From an uncultured Treponema sp. (GTDB lineage: Bacteria; Spirochaetota; Spirochaetia; Treponematales; Treponemataceae): 50,460 nt of DNA. The stretch lies in the NCBI GenBank assembly GCA_949299755.1, contig CASGBA010000014.1, positions 1 to 50,460 on the forward strand, given 5' to 3'. The notes below the pieces were generated by a model, which was not told where the DNA came from, did no database searches, and saw only the letters and a program-made list of their open reading frames with translations. A program made the position numbers and the translations under genes. Below are positions 25,430-34,091 of the stretch, in pieces (the first letter of the stretch is position 1; the number at the start of each line of letters is the position of its first letter).

Positions 25430-27037
25430 ATGAATGAAAAAAAAATCGTGTTCGTTCTCGACGCGCATCTTCCTTATGTCCGTGATCCGGATTTACCCTG
25501 TTCAGTGGAAGAATCATGGTTGTTCAATGTTTTGTCATTCACTTATCTCCCGCTTCTCAGGAGTTTCACATCCCTTGAAACGGAGGGCATCCCTTTTTAT
25601 GTGGGCATCGCTTTTTCCCCTGAATTGTCGGAAATGTTGTCGGATCCTCTCCTTCAAAACCGCTACACCGCCCATTTGGAACGTTCCATCGATTATGCCG
25701 GGCATACCATCGAAAACAATCTTTTGGATGAAACAAGAACAGCTTTGTTGAAGGACTATCTCGAGCTTCTCAAAAAAAATAAACATGATTTTGTTGATAT
25801 TTATGAAAAAAACATTCTGAAAAAATTCGATTATTTTTCCGAGCGCGGGTATCTTGAAATCCTTGCGACTTCCGCCACGGCTTGTTTCTTTCCACTGTAT
25901 GAGGATATCCCCGAGGCCATCAATGCCCAGATTGAAACCGGTTTGATGTCCCATCGGGCTCATTTTGATTCAATACCGGATGGTTTCTGGTTGCCTGCTT
26001 TGGGCTGGTTCCAGGATGCGGAAAAAACCCTGAAGGCTTATGGATTCCGGTACAGCATTGTTGAAAACATTGCCCTTTTGTTTTCTGATAAACCGCCTTC
26101 TTCCGGGGTTTTTTCTCCCGTTTGTTGCGAGAACGGATTCAACCTGTTTCCCCGGGATTCTTTTGCTTCCGCGGAACTTTCCGGGGAAGGAAAGGGATAT
26201 AGTTTGAATCCGGTTTATCTTGACGTGGACAATGATATCGGTTTTGAAATGGATGATGCGGATTTGGCTCCTCTTTTTGACGCAAAAACAGGGAGGCGTA
26301 TAACCGGTTTCCGGTATACAGCCCGTGCGTCCAGGGAAACAAAGGATGCTGTTTTATACGATTCTGCCGCCGCCGCCGCCCAGATAGATAAGGATGCCAC
26401 GGATTTCCTTGACTCGTGCAGTGCCCTGTTGTCTAAGGCTTCGGATTTTCTTGAAGGAGAATCAGTATGCCGTACCTGCGCTTTCCGGGCATCTTTTTTC
26501 GGTCAGGAATGGTTTGAAGGTGTTGCATGGCTTGAGAAGGTTTTCCGGCTTGCAGCTTCCAGAGATGACATTTCCTTCTCTACACCTTCCTCTTTTTTGA
26601 AGAAAAAGTATGCGGATAAAAACATAAGTCCGGGAATTGTTTATCCGGTTTTTTCATCCTGGTTTGAAAACGGATATGCGGATGAATTGTTGAATAGTTC
26701 CAACGATTGGATTTACCAGTACATTAAAAAGGCAACGGAAAGAATGGTGGATTTGGCTGAGCGGTTCCCCAACGACAGCGGATTAAAAGAACGGGTTCTT
26801 AACACGGCGGCTAAAGAAATTCTGTTGGCCCAGTCCATTGATTGGCCCGTTTTAATGAATGATCCTATGAATAGCGAATATGCCCGGTACAGGTTTGAAG
26901 AAAGTATAAAAGCCTTTACCACCGTGTATGAATCCCTGGGATCCAATTTTGTCAGTACAGAATGGCTTACGGAAATGGAGCGGAAACATCACTTTTTCCC
27001 CTTTATGAATTACAGGGTTTTTTCCCGCCGCAAATAA
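25430..27037 (+). CDS. GH57 alpha-glucan branching-enzyme homologue lacking catalytic residues
   Basis: A 535-residue protein that aligns end to end with GH57 (DUF1957) branching enzymes: VLDAHLPYVRDP at the start, ATSATACFFPLY, DGFWLPALGWF, FFGQEWFEGVAWLEKVFR, and the C-terminal ILLAQSIDWPVLM segment. In active enzymes these read HAHLPYVR, NATHGY, GFWLPE and YDAELFGHWW. Here the first His is Asp11, the ATH His is Ala, the nucleophile Glu is Ala190 and the acid/base Asp is Arg353. The fold is intact with no stop or frameshift, so it is a pseudoenzyme rather than a pseudogene. It forms an operon with DUF4912 and ends at a strong bidirectional terminator. AGGATGGAC precedes ATG 25430. Confidence 0.85.
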   Translation: MNEKKIVFVLDAHLPYVRDPDLPCSVEESWLFNVLSFTYLPLLRSFTSLETEGIPFYVGIAFSPELSEMLSDPLLQNRYTAHLERSIDYAGHTIENNLLDETRTALLKDYLELLKKNKHDFVDIYEKNILKKFDYFSERGYLEILATSATACFFPLYEDIPEAINAQIETGLMSHRAHFDSIPDGFWLPALGWFQDAEKTLKAYGFRYSIVENIALLFSDKPPSSGVFSPVCCENGFNLFPRDSFASAELSGEGKGYSLNPVYLDVDNDIGFEMDDADLAPLFDAKTGRRITGFRYTARASRETKDAVLYDSAAAAAQIDKDATDFLDSCSALLSKASDFLEGESVCRTCAFRASFFGQEWFEGVAWLEKVFRLAASRDDISFSTPSSFLKKKYADKNISPGIVYPVFSSWFENGYADELLNSSNDWIYQYIKKATERMVDLAERFPNDSGLKERVLNTAAKEILLAQSIDWPVLMNDPMNSEYARYRFEESIKAFTTVYESLGSNFVSTEWLTEMERKHHFFPFMNYRVFSRRK

Positions 27038-27042
27038 CAAAG

Positions 27043-27081
27043 AAAACCCTATTAAAATAACATTTATTTTAACAGGGTTTT
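27043..27081. terminator. Bidirectional rho-independent terminator
   Basis: AAAACCCT-A-TTAAAATAA, loop CAT, TTATTTTAA-C-AGGGTTTT: a 17-bp stem with one mismatch, with T-runs on both strands. It separates the GH57-like gene (+) from the convergent membrane-protein gene, whose stop codon (27064-27066) lies inside the stem. Confidence 0.9.
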
Positions 27082-28512
27082 TACTGTTATATTTCCTGAA
27101 AATTTTCTTTCATCTGTGTGGGCTGAAATTTTGCAGGAAAGATCTGTTTTAAGTCTGCCTGCGGAGATTCTCTCTGTAAAAAAAGCGGATACCGTATATG
27201 AGGTTCCTTTTTCGCTGAGCCTTTCCGCTCCGATTCCTATGGATCTGTAAATGGTTGAACGGAATGTCACGGAACCGGTTGTTTTATTTTGTTCCGGAAT
27301 TTTATTTCCACCGGTAAAAACTGTTTTTGTTGAAACTTCAAACACCAGTCGCCTGGACATAAGGGCGGCGGATTTGAAGGAGCTTTCGATTTGCAGCCGG
27401 TTTCTTCTGATACTATCCATATCCTTTTTCAGTTTAAATGTGCCGCCGGATGTTAATGTGGCGGCGTTTATGTACCCGCCTGCATAAAAACTTTCACTGT
27501 CCCCGCTGTCTTCTTTCACGCCTTTTTCCATGGCTTTGTAAAAGATTGATCCGGCGGAAAAACGTGTCCATTTTTTTCTGTTAAAGGTGAATACAATATA
27601 TGGCGAAAAGCCCGCCCTTTCCAGCATTTTGGCTCTGTTACCGCTGAGTGCAGTATAATCCCTGTCAGTTTTGCTGTAAAAAACAGATAGCCTCCCGTGC
27701 TTTCCATATAAGGATGCATCCGTCCGTATCATGGTACCGTCCGGTCTCAGAGTACCGTCTGTACCTGAAACCATCACGGATGCGCTGAAGCGCTTTGTTT
27801 TGAATGATATTTCAGATCCGGCGCATAAACTTTCTGATTCATTTTCCCGGTGGTATGAGTGATACCAGGAGTCGTCGTTTTTTTTCCCCAGTATGTTTTT
27901 GCCGCCGAAAAACAAAACTGACAGGTTTGCTGAAGGCAAAAAGACAGGTTTGCCGGTCCAACCGCCGGAAGCCCATGAAGGGCTTGAAGCACATCCCTTT
28001 GTGTCTCCGTACAAAGCGACCCGCCAGTTCCCGAAAAGCATATCCACCGCCATATTTGTTTTCCCGCTTGCGGTACCTTGGCTGAAAAACTGGGATTTTG
28101 TAGGAATTACCGGGTAGTAAACTACGGAAGTTGTTTTTTCCGGTGGATTCCGCATTCTTGAGGCGAACCCATTGAAACCGATTGAACCGTAAAAGAAATT
28201 AAACATTATTCTGTTGTCTTGGAAAGGGAAAAAACCTGTTTTGAAAGACGTGAACTCTGATGTTTCTCCGTCTTTTTTCTTTCCGTACACTGAAATTTGA
28301 AGAGCTTCAGTGCCGGCCTTTACCCTGAATAAATCCGGCTCCGCTTTTTTATTTCCTGTTATGAAATTTTTTTTGTATCGGCTTTCGATGAATGGTTTTG
28401 AAAAAAGGGCAGGACTTCCCGTTTCGCCTTTTTCCCGGCAAAAAACCTCTGCTTCCGGGACTTGGAGCAAGGTAATAAAAAAAATAAAAGGCATGATTTT
28501 CACTGTATTCAT
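27064..28512 (-). CDS. Exported protein, probable outer-membrane beta-barrel; family not recognised
   Basis: A 482-residue protein with a signal peptide (KIMPFIFFITLLQVPEAEVF). The rest has no long hydrophobic helix but many alternating polar/hydrophobic strands rich in Tyr, Phe, Gly and Ser (MFNFFYGSIGFNGFASRM, RFSASVMVSGTDGTL, RLSVFYSKTDRDYTALSG, SGGTFKLKKDMDS), like an outer-membrane beta-barrel. The last residue is Lys rather than the usual Phe, which weakens that call. It is the last gene of a minus-strand group with the SPOR protein, 63 bases away, and its stop is inside a terminator. No enzyme motif was found. Confidence 0.6.
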   Translation of the reverse strand: MNTVKIMPFIFFITLLQVPEAEVFCREKGETGSPALFSKPFIESRYKKNFITGNKKAEPDLFRVKAGTEALQISVYGKKKDGETSEFTSFKTGFFPFQDNRIMFNFFYGSIGFNGFASRMRNPPEKTTSVVYYPVIPTKSQFFSQGTASGKTNMAVDMLFGNWRVALYGDTKGCASSPSWASGGWTGKPVFLPSANLSVLFFGGKNILGKKNDDSWYHSYHRENESESLCAGSEISFKTKRFSASVMVSGTDGTLRPDGTMIRTDASLYGKHGRLSVFYSKTDRDYTALSGNRAKMLERAGFSPYIVFTFNRKKWTRFSAGSIFYKAMEKGVKEDSGDSESFYAGGYINAATLTSGGTFKLKKDMDSIRRNRLQIESSFKSAALMSRRLVFEVSTKTVFTGGNKIPEQNKTTGSVTFRSTIYRSIGIGAERLSEKGTSYTVSAFFTERISAGRLKTDLSCKISAHTDERKFSGNITVKTLLK

Positions 28513-28575
28513 GCCTTTTATATACGTGTTTTTTATTTTTCCGGCTTGTATGCTTCCGCAAAAAGGATGTTTTAT

Positions 28576-29382
28576 TTACCTTTTTGTTTTCACTTGGGAA
28601 ATATAGCTGCCTGAGAATTCAGACATTTGGGCTATGGTTCCCAGCCAATATTCAGCTTCCTTTTTATCCTCATAAGGGCCTACCCGTACCCGGTATGTCT
28701 GCGCTCCGTTTGTTTCCTTCGTAAAAATCTCCGCATTCAAATACCGGTCTGTCAGGGTTTTTCTGGAATTTTCCGCATTAAGCTTGTTGGAAAAGGAACC
28801 GGTTTGAATCCAATATTCTGTGACGGTTACCGGTGTACTCTTTTTTACAGGTTCGGACACCTGCTTTTTGGTTCCCGTTGAATCCGTCTTTTTTTCCGTT
28901 ACAGCCTTGGCTGTTTGCGTGGAAGTTGTTTTTTCAGGCTGACTGATTGCCTCTGTTTTTCCCGCGGATGTTGTACTTGCGGCTGTTTTGTTTGGTTCCC
29001 TGGGGGTTTCTGTTTTGGTGGTTAAATTCCTCACATCTATTGTGTCCGGGTTTCCTCCATTCACGGGAGGAACGCCGTCTTCCCTGTTGGTATTTAAATC
29101 CGTTAGGGAACCTCCCCCGGCAGGAACAATCTCAGTATTAAGTCCGGGGGTTTTGTCCGGATTCTTAACCCATGAATCCGGATCCACATTTGCCGAACCG
29201 TCTTCCGATGTTATGTTTTCCCGGCCTATGGTAGTTGCGGTACCGGGTGTATAGGCGGATGCGAACTGCCTTCCCTGTTCCACAGTTTTGGACGGTGAAT
29301 TCATCACCAGCGCAAAACCAAAAATGACAAGAATGAAAACACTGACAGCTGCCACAATCCAAAGTATTTTTTTCTGCTCCAT
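28576..29382 (-). CDS. SPOR-domain membrane protein
   Basis: A 268-residue bitopic protein: a single N-terminal membrane helix (ILWIVAAVSVFILVIFGFALV), a low-complexity Thr/Pro/Lys-rich linker, and a C-terminal SPOR domain (about 190-265) with EYWIQTGSFSNKLNAEN and YRVRVGPYEDKKEAEYWL. SPOR domains bind denuded glycan strands of peptidoglycan at division sites, so a role in septation or envelope maintenance is expected. ATG 29382 has AGGGGTGG in front; a GTG three codons upstream is less likely. It lies downstream of coaE on the same strand. Confidence 0.85.
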   Translation of the reverse strand: MEQKKILWIVAAVSVFILVIFGFALVMNSPSKTVEQGRQFASAYTPGTATTIGRENITSEDGSANVDPDSWVKNPDKTPGLNTEIVPAGGGSLTDLNTNREDGVPPVNGGNPDTIDVRNLTTKTETPREPNKTAASTTSAGKTEAISQPEKTTSTQTAKAVTEKKTDSTGTKKQVSEPVKKSTPVTVTEYWIQTGSFSNKLNAENSRKTLTDRYLNAEIFTKETNGAQTYRVRVGPYEDKKEAEYWLGTIAQMSEFSGSYISQVKTKR

Positions 29383-29414
29383 AAAAACCACCCCTGTTGA
29401 TATTTCGCCATATG

Positions 29415-30110
29415 TTAAAAGTCCGGGCCGGCGGCGTTTCCGATTCTCACACCCTTTCCGGCAAGAACAGACAAAAGCTTTTGTTCAAGGGATTTTTTCC
29501 CCCCGCAATTGTCCACTTTAACAATATCGGTATTTCCTGCGGGTTTTTGAGCAAAGAGAGTCTTTTGGGATGAAAATCTTCGTAAAATTTGAGTAATTCC
29601 AAGTTTATCTCTTTTTGAAGCCCTGAAAAACCTCTGTATTGCAGGGGCATGGATAATAATAATGAAATCGCATAAGTCTGCGGCATCGGATTTAAATAGG
29701 AGTGGTGCATTTATCACCACATTTTTACCTTTGTTTTTCCTGATGAATTCTTTAAGTATTCCGTTTATTCTGGGATACAAAATACTCTCATGGGCATCCA
29801 GCAGTTCTTTTTTTGAGAAAAGAAGCTTCCCCAGTTCCTTCCTGTTTATGCTTCCATCCGGATTTTCTATTTCCAGCCCTTGTTTTTCCGCTTCAAGAGA
29901 AAAAGCCTCCAAAACCCTTTCCCTGCATTCTTCAAGGGCATTGTGGGCCGCTTTGTCCGCATCAATGACGGCAAACCCGTATTTTTCCAGAATTTCCGCC
30001 GCCACGTTTTTTCCCGAGCACATTTTCCCGGTTAGTCCGATGACGAAGTGTCCGTTTTTAGTCCAACCGTTTTCCGGTCCGCCGGTTTCTTTGAGATTTT
30101 CAGTTGTCAA
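29415..30110 (-). CDS. coaE: Dephospho-CoA kinase
   Basis: A 231-residue P-loop kinase that adds the 3'-phosphate in the last step of coenzyme A synthesis. Walker A is a slightly unusual GLTGKMCSGKN (usually GLTGGI.SGKS). Other marks are VIDADKAAHNAL and VINAPLLFKSDAADLCDFIIII (in part: INAPLLFKS). There is an N-terminal extension of about 20 residues. The start is TTG 30110, overlapping the polA stop by four bases (TTGA), so it is translated with polA. The C-terminal lid is conventional. Confidence 0.85.
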   Translation of the reverse strand: MTTENLKETGGPENGWTKNGHFVIGLTGKMCSGKNVAAEILEKYGFAVIDADKAAHNALEECRERVLEAFSLEAEKQGLEIENPDGSINRKELGKLLFSKKELLDAHESILYPRINGILKEFIRKNKGKNVVINAPLLFKSDAADLCDFIIIIHAPAIQRFFRASKRDKLGITQILRRFSSQKTLFAQKPAGNTDIVKVDNCGGKKSLEQKLLSVLAGKGVRIGNAAGPDF

Positions 30111-32935
30111 TGGAAATCACCCCAGCATTTTCCTGTTTCGACGCTTACCTTCAGCGGCACATTCAGTTTTACAACCGATTCCATGATTTCCTTGACAAGT
30201 TTTCCGGTTTTTTCAGCTTCCTTTTCCGGGGCTTCAAAAATAAGTTCATCGTGAACCTGAAGGAGCATCACTGCCCCGGATTTTTCCCTGGTTAAAGCTT
30301 CCTGGGTTCTTATCATCGCTGTCTTCACTATATCTGCGGCGGATCCCTGTATGGGGGTATTTACGGCTATGCGTTCAGCCGAGCTTCTTTCTATACGGTT
30401 CTGGCTTTTTATTCCCCGTATGTACCGTCGCCGCCCCATTATTGTTTCCACCCATCCCGTTTCAGCCGCTTTTTCCTTGGAATCCGTGATGAATCGGGAA
30501 ACTCCGGAATAGGTGGCAAAGTACGAGTTAATGAACACCGCCGCCTGTTTCCGGGGTATGCGCAACTGGTTCGCCAGCCTGAAAGCGCTCATGCCGTACA
30601 TTACTCCGAAGTTAATTGTCTTTGCGGTTCTCCGCATCTCCGGAGTGACCATTTCCGGAGGAACCCCGAAAATCAAGCCTGCTGTGCGGCTGTGGACATC
30701 CACGCCCTCATTAAAGGCCTTCACCAGATTTTCGTCCCTGGAAAAATGGGCCAGCAGTGTAAGCTCTATTTGGGAGTAGTCAGCGGAAACCAACATTTTT
30801 CCTTCCGGAGCGTTGAACGCTTTCCGTATTCGCCGGCCGTTTTCTTCCCTCACAGGAATATTCTGCAAATTCGGGTCACGGCTGGAAAGTCTTCCTGTGG
30901 CGGTTCCAGTCTGAATGAAACTGGTGTGTATCCTTCCCTGGGGATCTATAAGTTCCGGAAGGGCATCCGCATAACCGGATTTTAGTTTTGTAAGGGCCCT
31001 GTAATCCAGGATTTTTCCCGGCAACGGGTCTTCCGAGGCTAAATCTTCCAGAACACTCGTGTCCGTTGAATAACCGGTTTTTGTTTTCTTTCCGGGTGGG
31101 AGTTTTCTCTCATCAAAGAGAACTTCCTGAAGTTGCTTCGGCGAAGATATGTTGAACTCATGCCCCGCCAGGGAATAAATTTCCCCGGCGGTTTTTTCAA
31201 TATCTTCTCCCAATTGGGAAGAAAATATTTCAAGCTGGCTTTTATCCAGGGCAATGCCCTTCATTTCCATCCCTGCCAGGATGGGAACCAATGGCATTTC
31301 AATGTCCCTGAAGATTCTTTCCGCATTCCCCGTTTTCAGTCTGGGCTTTAAAAAATTATAAAGCTGGAGGGTGAAATCCGCATCCTCTGAGGCATAAGGG
31401 ACAGCCTTTTCCAACGGTACATCCGCAAAGGAACCGTTTTTTGGTACAATATCTGAATATTCCGTCCCCTTTAATCCGAGCAAACTTTCCGCCAGGGTTT
31501 CCAGGGCAAAGGACTTGTAATCGGGATCTATAACCCATGCCGCAATCATTGTGTCAAAAAGTTTGCATACGGGTTCCGCCGTCCCGGAGGCTTTCATAAC
31601 CTGTAAATCGAATTTACCGTTGTGGGTTATCAGGAGGAAATCCGGATTCAGGAACATCCTTTCAATCTGCATCATAACCCTTTCCCTGGGAATTGGGGTT
31701 ATACCTTCCGATTCCGGACATTTCAACGGAATATAAAAAGCTTCTCCGGTTTTAACTGAAAGGGATAAACCCACCAGTTTTCTTTCCAGTATATCCAGGC
31801 CGGTGGTTTCGCAGTCAAAGGCCGCATATCCGTTTTCCAGGGCGCCGTCTACTATTTCAGATAAGTCGTCCTCTGAGATTACAGCCCTGTATTTCCCTTT
31901 GTTTTCTTTCAGTTCTTCAGGCTGAAAAACAATATTGGAAAAAGGAGGTTGTTCGAAAGCCCCTTCGTCAATTTGATCCCATAATTCTGGCTCCCTTTTT
32001 TTTGCGGCGGATCCGGCGGATTGGGGTTTGTTTTTTTCCGGCAGGGATTTTTTCAAGTCGGTGAAATTTTTTTCGTCCGTATACAATTTTGCCACATTGG
32101 GCAAGCCTTTTTTTATCAATGCTTCCGCCGCGGCCTCTCCATTCAATGAAGAACATTCAAATAAAGAAAAATCCGGGGGCAGGGGAACCTCCGTGGAAAG
32201 GGTTATAAGCCTTTTTGAAAAATAAGCGCTTTCCTTTCCCTCCCGGATTTTTTTCCCTGCGGCACCCTGTATTTCCTCCGCCGCCGCGTAAATGCCGTCA
32301 AGGGATCCGTATAAACCTAAAAGCTTTGCCGCGGTGACTTCCCCGATTCCGGAGACACCAGGAACATTGTCGGATCTGTCTCCGGTAAGCGACAGAAAGT
32401 CCAGGATTTGGGCCGGGGAAATATTCCATTTTTTCCTGACGGTTTCCCCTGTAACCTCCTCCCATCCCCCTGTTTTCCCCGGTTCAAGGATTGAAACGAA
32501 TTCGCCCTCAAGCTGCACCAAGTCCTTGTCCCCCGACAGGATAACGCAGCCCCGTTTTTCGGCGGAACATTTCGCCGCTATCGAGGCAATCACGTCATCG
32601 GCCTCAAACCCGTCCTGCCGGATGCAGTGGATACCCAGGATTGAAAGAATTTCCTCTATCACCGGAATCTGGGCGTGCAAGTCATCCGGGGTTTTTTGCC
32701 TGGTGGCCTTGTACTCGGGGTACAGTTCGTGCCGGAAAGTGGGAACACGGGAATCAAAGGCGGCGGCGAAAAAACGGGGCTTCTTTTTTTGCAATATGGC
32801 ATTCAAACTGCGGAAAAACCCGAAAACAGCGGAAACATTTTCACCGTCACTGTTTATAAGGGGTTTTGATCCGAAGGCATAATATGAGCGGTAAATCAAA
32901 CCGTAAGCGTCAAGGACAAAGACAGAATCTTTCAT
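30107..32935 (-). CDS. polA: DNA polymerase I
   Basis: A 942-residue repair and Okazaki-fragment polymerase with three domains. The 5' nuclease (about 1-280) has SVFVLDAYGLIYRSYYAF and LSGDKDLVQL...SDNVPGVSGIG. The 3'-5' proofreading domain is intact: AAFDCETTGLD, LITHNGKFDLQVMK and YASEDADFTLQLY. The polymerase domain has the DYSQIELTLLAH metal site, RRTAKTINFGVMYGMS and LLQVHDELIFEAP. ATG 32935 is chosen over 32971 because a promoter occupies 32942-32971. The -10 box ends six bases before this ATG, implying a leaderless message. coaE overlaps its stop. Confidence 0.95.
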   Translation of the reverse strand: MKDSVFVLDAYGLIYRSYYAFGSKPLINSDGENVSAVFGFFRSLNAILQKKKPRFFAAAFDSRVPTFRHELYPEYKATRQKTPDDLHAQIPVIEEILSILGIHCIRQDGFEADDVIASIAAKCSAEKRGCVILSGDKDLVQLEGEFVSILEPGKTGGWEEVTGETVRKKWNISPAQILDFLSLTGDRSDNVPGVSGIGEVTAAKLLGLYGSLDGIYAAAEEIQGAAGKKIREGKESAYFSKRLITLSTEVPLPPDFSLFECSSLNGEAAAEALIKKGLPNVAKLYTDEKNFTDLKKSLPEKNKPQSAGSAAKKREPELWDQIDEGAFEQPPFSNIVFQPEELKENKGKYRAVISEDDLSEIVDGALENGYAAFDCETTGLDILERKLVGLSLSVKTGEAFYIPLKCPESEGITPIPRERVMMQIERMFLNPDFLLITHNGKFDLQVMKASGTAEPVCKLFDTMIAAWVIDPDYKSFALETLAESLLGLKGTEYSDIVPKNGSFADVPLEKAVPYASEDADFTLQLYNFLKPRLKTGNAERIFRDIEMPLVPILAGMEMKGIALDKSQLEIFSSQLGEDIEKTAGEIYSLAGHEFNISSPKQLQEVLFDERKLPPGKKTKTGYSTDTSVLEDLASEDPLPGKILDYRALTKLKSGYADALPELIDPQGRIHTSFIQTGTATGRLSSRDPNLQNIPVREENGRRIRKAFNAPEGKMLVSADYSQIELTLLAHFSRDENLVKAFNEGVDVHSRTAGLIFGVPPEMVTPEMRRTAKTINFGVMYGMSAFRLANQLRIPRKQAAVFINSYFATYSGVSRFITDSKEKAAETGWVETIMGRRRYIRGIKSQNRIERSSAERIAVNTPIQGSAADIVKTAMIRTQEALTREKSGAVMLLQVHDELIFEAPEKEAEKTGKLVKEIMESVVKLNVPLKVSVETGKCWGDFH

Positions 32936-32941
32936 TGGAAA

Positions 32942-32971
32942 AGTATAACACGGATAAGAGTTTATCCGCAA
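32942..32971 (-). promoter_or_regulatory. Promoter of polA, leaderless arrangement
   Basis: On the minus strand, TTGCGG (32971-32966), 18-base spacer, TATACT (32947-32942), six bases, then ATG at 32935. There is no room for a ribosome site. Confidence 0.55.
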
Positions 32972-33016
32972 TGGAATGGTTTTCCGGCCGGAGAATTCTT
33001 TCAGGAAGATTTTCTT

Positions 33017-33520
33017 TCAGGTTTGGATATCGATTATGGAAGCATTCCCGCTTTCGGCGGCATACACATTTTTTTTCTGGAAGGGTTTTTTCAGACTGCT
33101 GATTTCCTTTCTCACTTCCGCCATCCCTGATTTCAGCAAATCCCGGTTTTTTTTGTTCTGCTCCATGATGTCGGCCTGGAGTTTTTCCAAATCCGCCTGG
33201 AGTTTTGGTATGAATTTTTCCTCCTCGGCTGTATTGGCTCCTCCCGGAACGTCTTTTTTCCGGTGAATCTCCCGGTACATTTCTTCTATCGGATCAATTA
33301 CCCTCTGGATTGTGTAAAGCTCGGAAACAATATAGTCTTCCAGGACGCTCTGGCGTTCAACCTGTTCCATATTGCCTTCCGAAATGGATTTTTCCTGTTG
33401 CTCCAAGGCGGCCAGATATTCACGGAATTTATTCCGTTTTTCTTCCAAAAGTTTTTTGAATCTTCTGAGTACAGCGGCCCTTTGGTCAATTTCCGCCTGG
33501 GTCAGTTCTTTCCCGCCCAT
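33017..33520 (-). CDS. flgN: FlgN-like flagellar chaperone
   Basis: A 167-residue, almost entirely helical and charged protein (AVLRRFKKLLEEKRNKFREYLAALEQQEKSI, shown in part: RRFKKLLEEKRNKFREYL) with a predicted coiled coil in residues about 10-145. This is the shape of FlgN chaperones, which hold hook-associated proteins FlgK and FlgL before export. It starts one base after the fliS stop, and the fliS-flgN pair is conserved in treponemes. The call rests mainly on size, helix content and this neighbourhood. Confidence 0.7.
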   Translation of the reverse strand: MGGKELTQAEIDQRAAVLRRFKKLLEEKRNKFREYLAALEQQEKSISEGNMEQVERQSVLEDYIVSELYTIQRVIDPIEEMYREIHRKKDVPGGANTAEEEKFIPKLQADLEKLQADIMEQNKKNRDLLKSGMAEVRKEISSLKKPFQKKNVYAAESGNASIIDIQT

Positions 33521-33521
33521 A

Positions 33522-33965
33522 TCAGCCCGCGATATTTATTCCGGCGGGAATTTGTCCCCGTTTTTCAGCTGCTGAAGGTGATGAAGCTATTTGTGTCCAT
33601 GCTGAAAGGAGTTGTTCCATCAGACTGCGTACAGAAACGAGTTTCTCCGGTTTTTTCTCAAAATTAGCTGAAGAAAGCTGGCCCAAAAAGAAGGTGTAAA
33701 TCGACATGAGGTTTTTGGCTATATCACCGCCTTCATCCATGTTCAGGCTGGCGGCCAGTTCCGTTACAATTTCCTGGGCTTTTAAAATATGGTTGTTGGT
33801 TTTTTCAATTCTTGAAGGATCCTTTTTAAGATTTTCATCCAAAAGGCTAACAGCGGCATCAATATGTTTGATTGCCTCCTCATAGAGCATTACAATGAGG
33901 GCACCCTGACTTGCGGTTTTTACCCGTGTTTCTTTGTAAACATTAAGAGCCTGGTTGTATCCCAT
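33522..33965 (-). CDS. fliS: Flagellin export chaperone FliS
   Basis: A 147-residue four-helix protein. The N-terminus NQALNVYKETRVKTASQGALIVMLYEEAIKHIDAA (in part: TASQGALIVMLYEEAI) is the FliS hallmark, with the Y and 'T.. .LI.MLY..' positions kept. It binds newly made flagellin and blocks early polymerisation; in spirochaetes the filaments are periplasmic. GGAGGAATAAAA precedes ATG 33965. A sigma-28-like promoter lies upstream and flgN follows directly. Confidence 0.93.
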   Translation of the reverse strand: MGYNQALNVYKETRVKTASQGALIVMLYEEAIKHIDAAVSLLDENLKKDPSRIEKTNNHILKAQEIVTELAASLNMDEGGDIAKNLMSIYTFFLGQLSSANFEKKPEKLVSVRSLMEQLLSAWTQIASSPSAAEKRGQIPAGINIAG

Positions 33966-33989
33966 TTTTATTCCTCCCGTTCCCCCTGT

Positions 33990-34017
33990 GTATCGGCTTT
34001 TTACCGGGAATTCTTTA
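33990..34017 (-). promoter_or_regulatory. Sigma-28 (FliA) type promoter of fliS-flgN
   Basis: On the minus strand, TAAAGAAT (34017-34010), 12 bases, GCCGATAC (33997-33990). The -10 matches GCCGATAA at seven of eight bases; the spacer is one base longer than the usual eleven. It lies 25 bases before the fliS ATG, as expected for a late flagellar operon. Confidence 0.65.
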
Positions 34018-34091
34018 ATATAATCTTTAAAATTATATAAAAATTTTCAAAAAATATCGACTATATTCTTTCAATTTAGTATCATTTAACC

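Noticed and set aside
28576-29382. Thr/Pro/Lys-rich linker of the SPOR protein as a tandem repeat
   Set aside because: The composition is biased but no repeating unit can be aligned.
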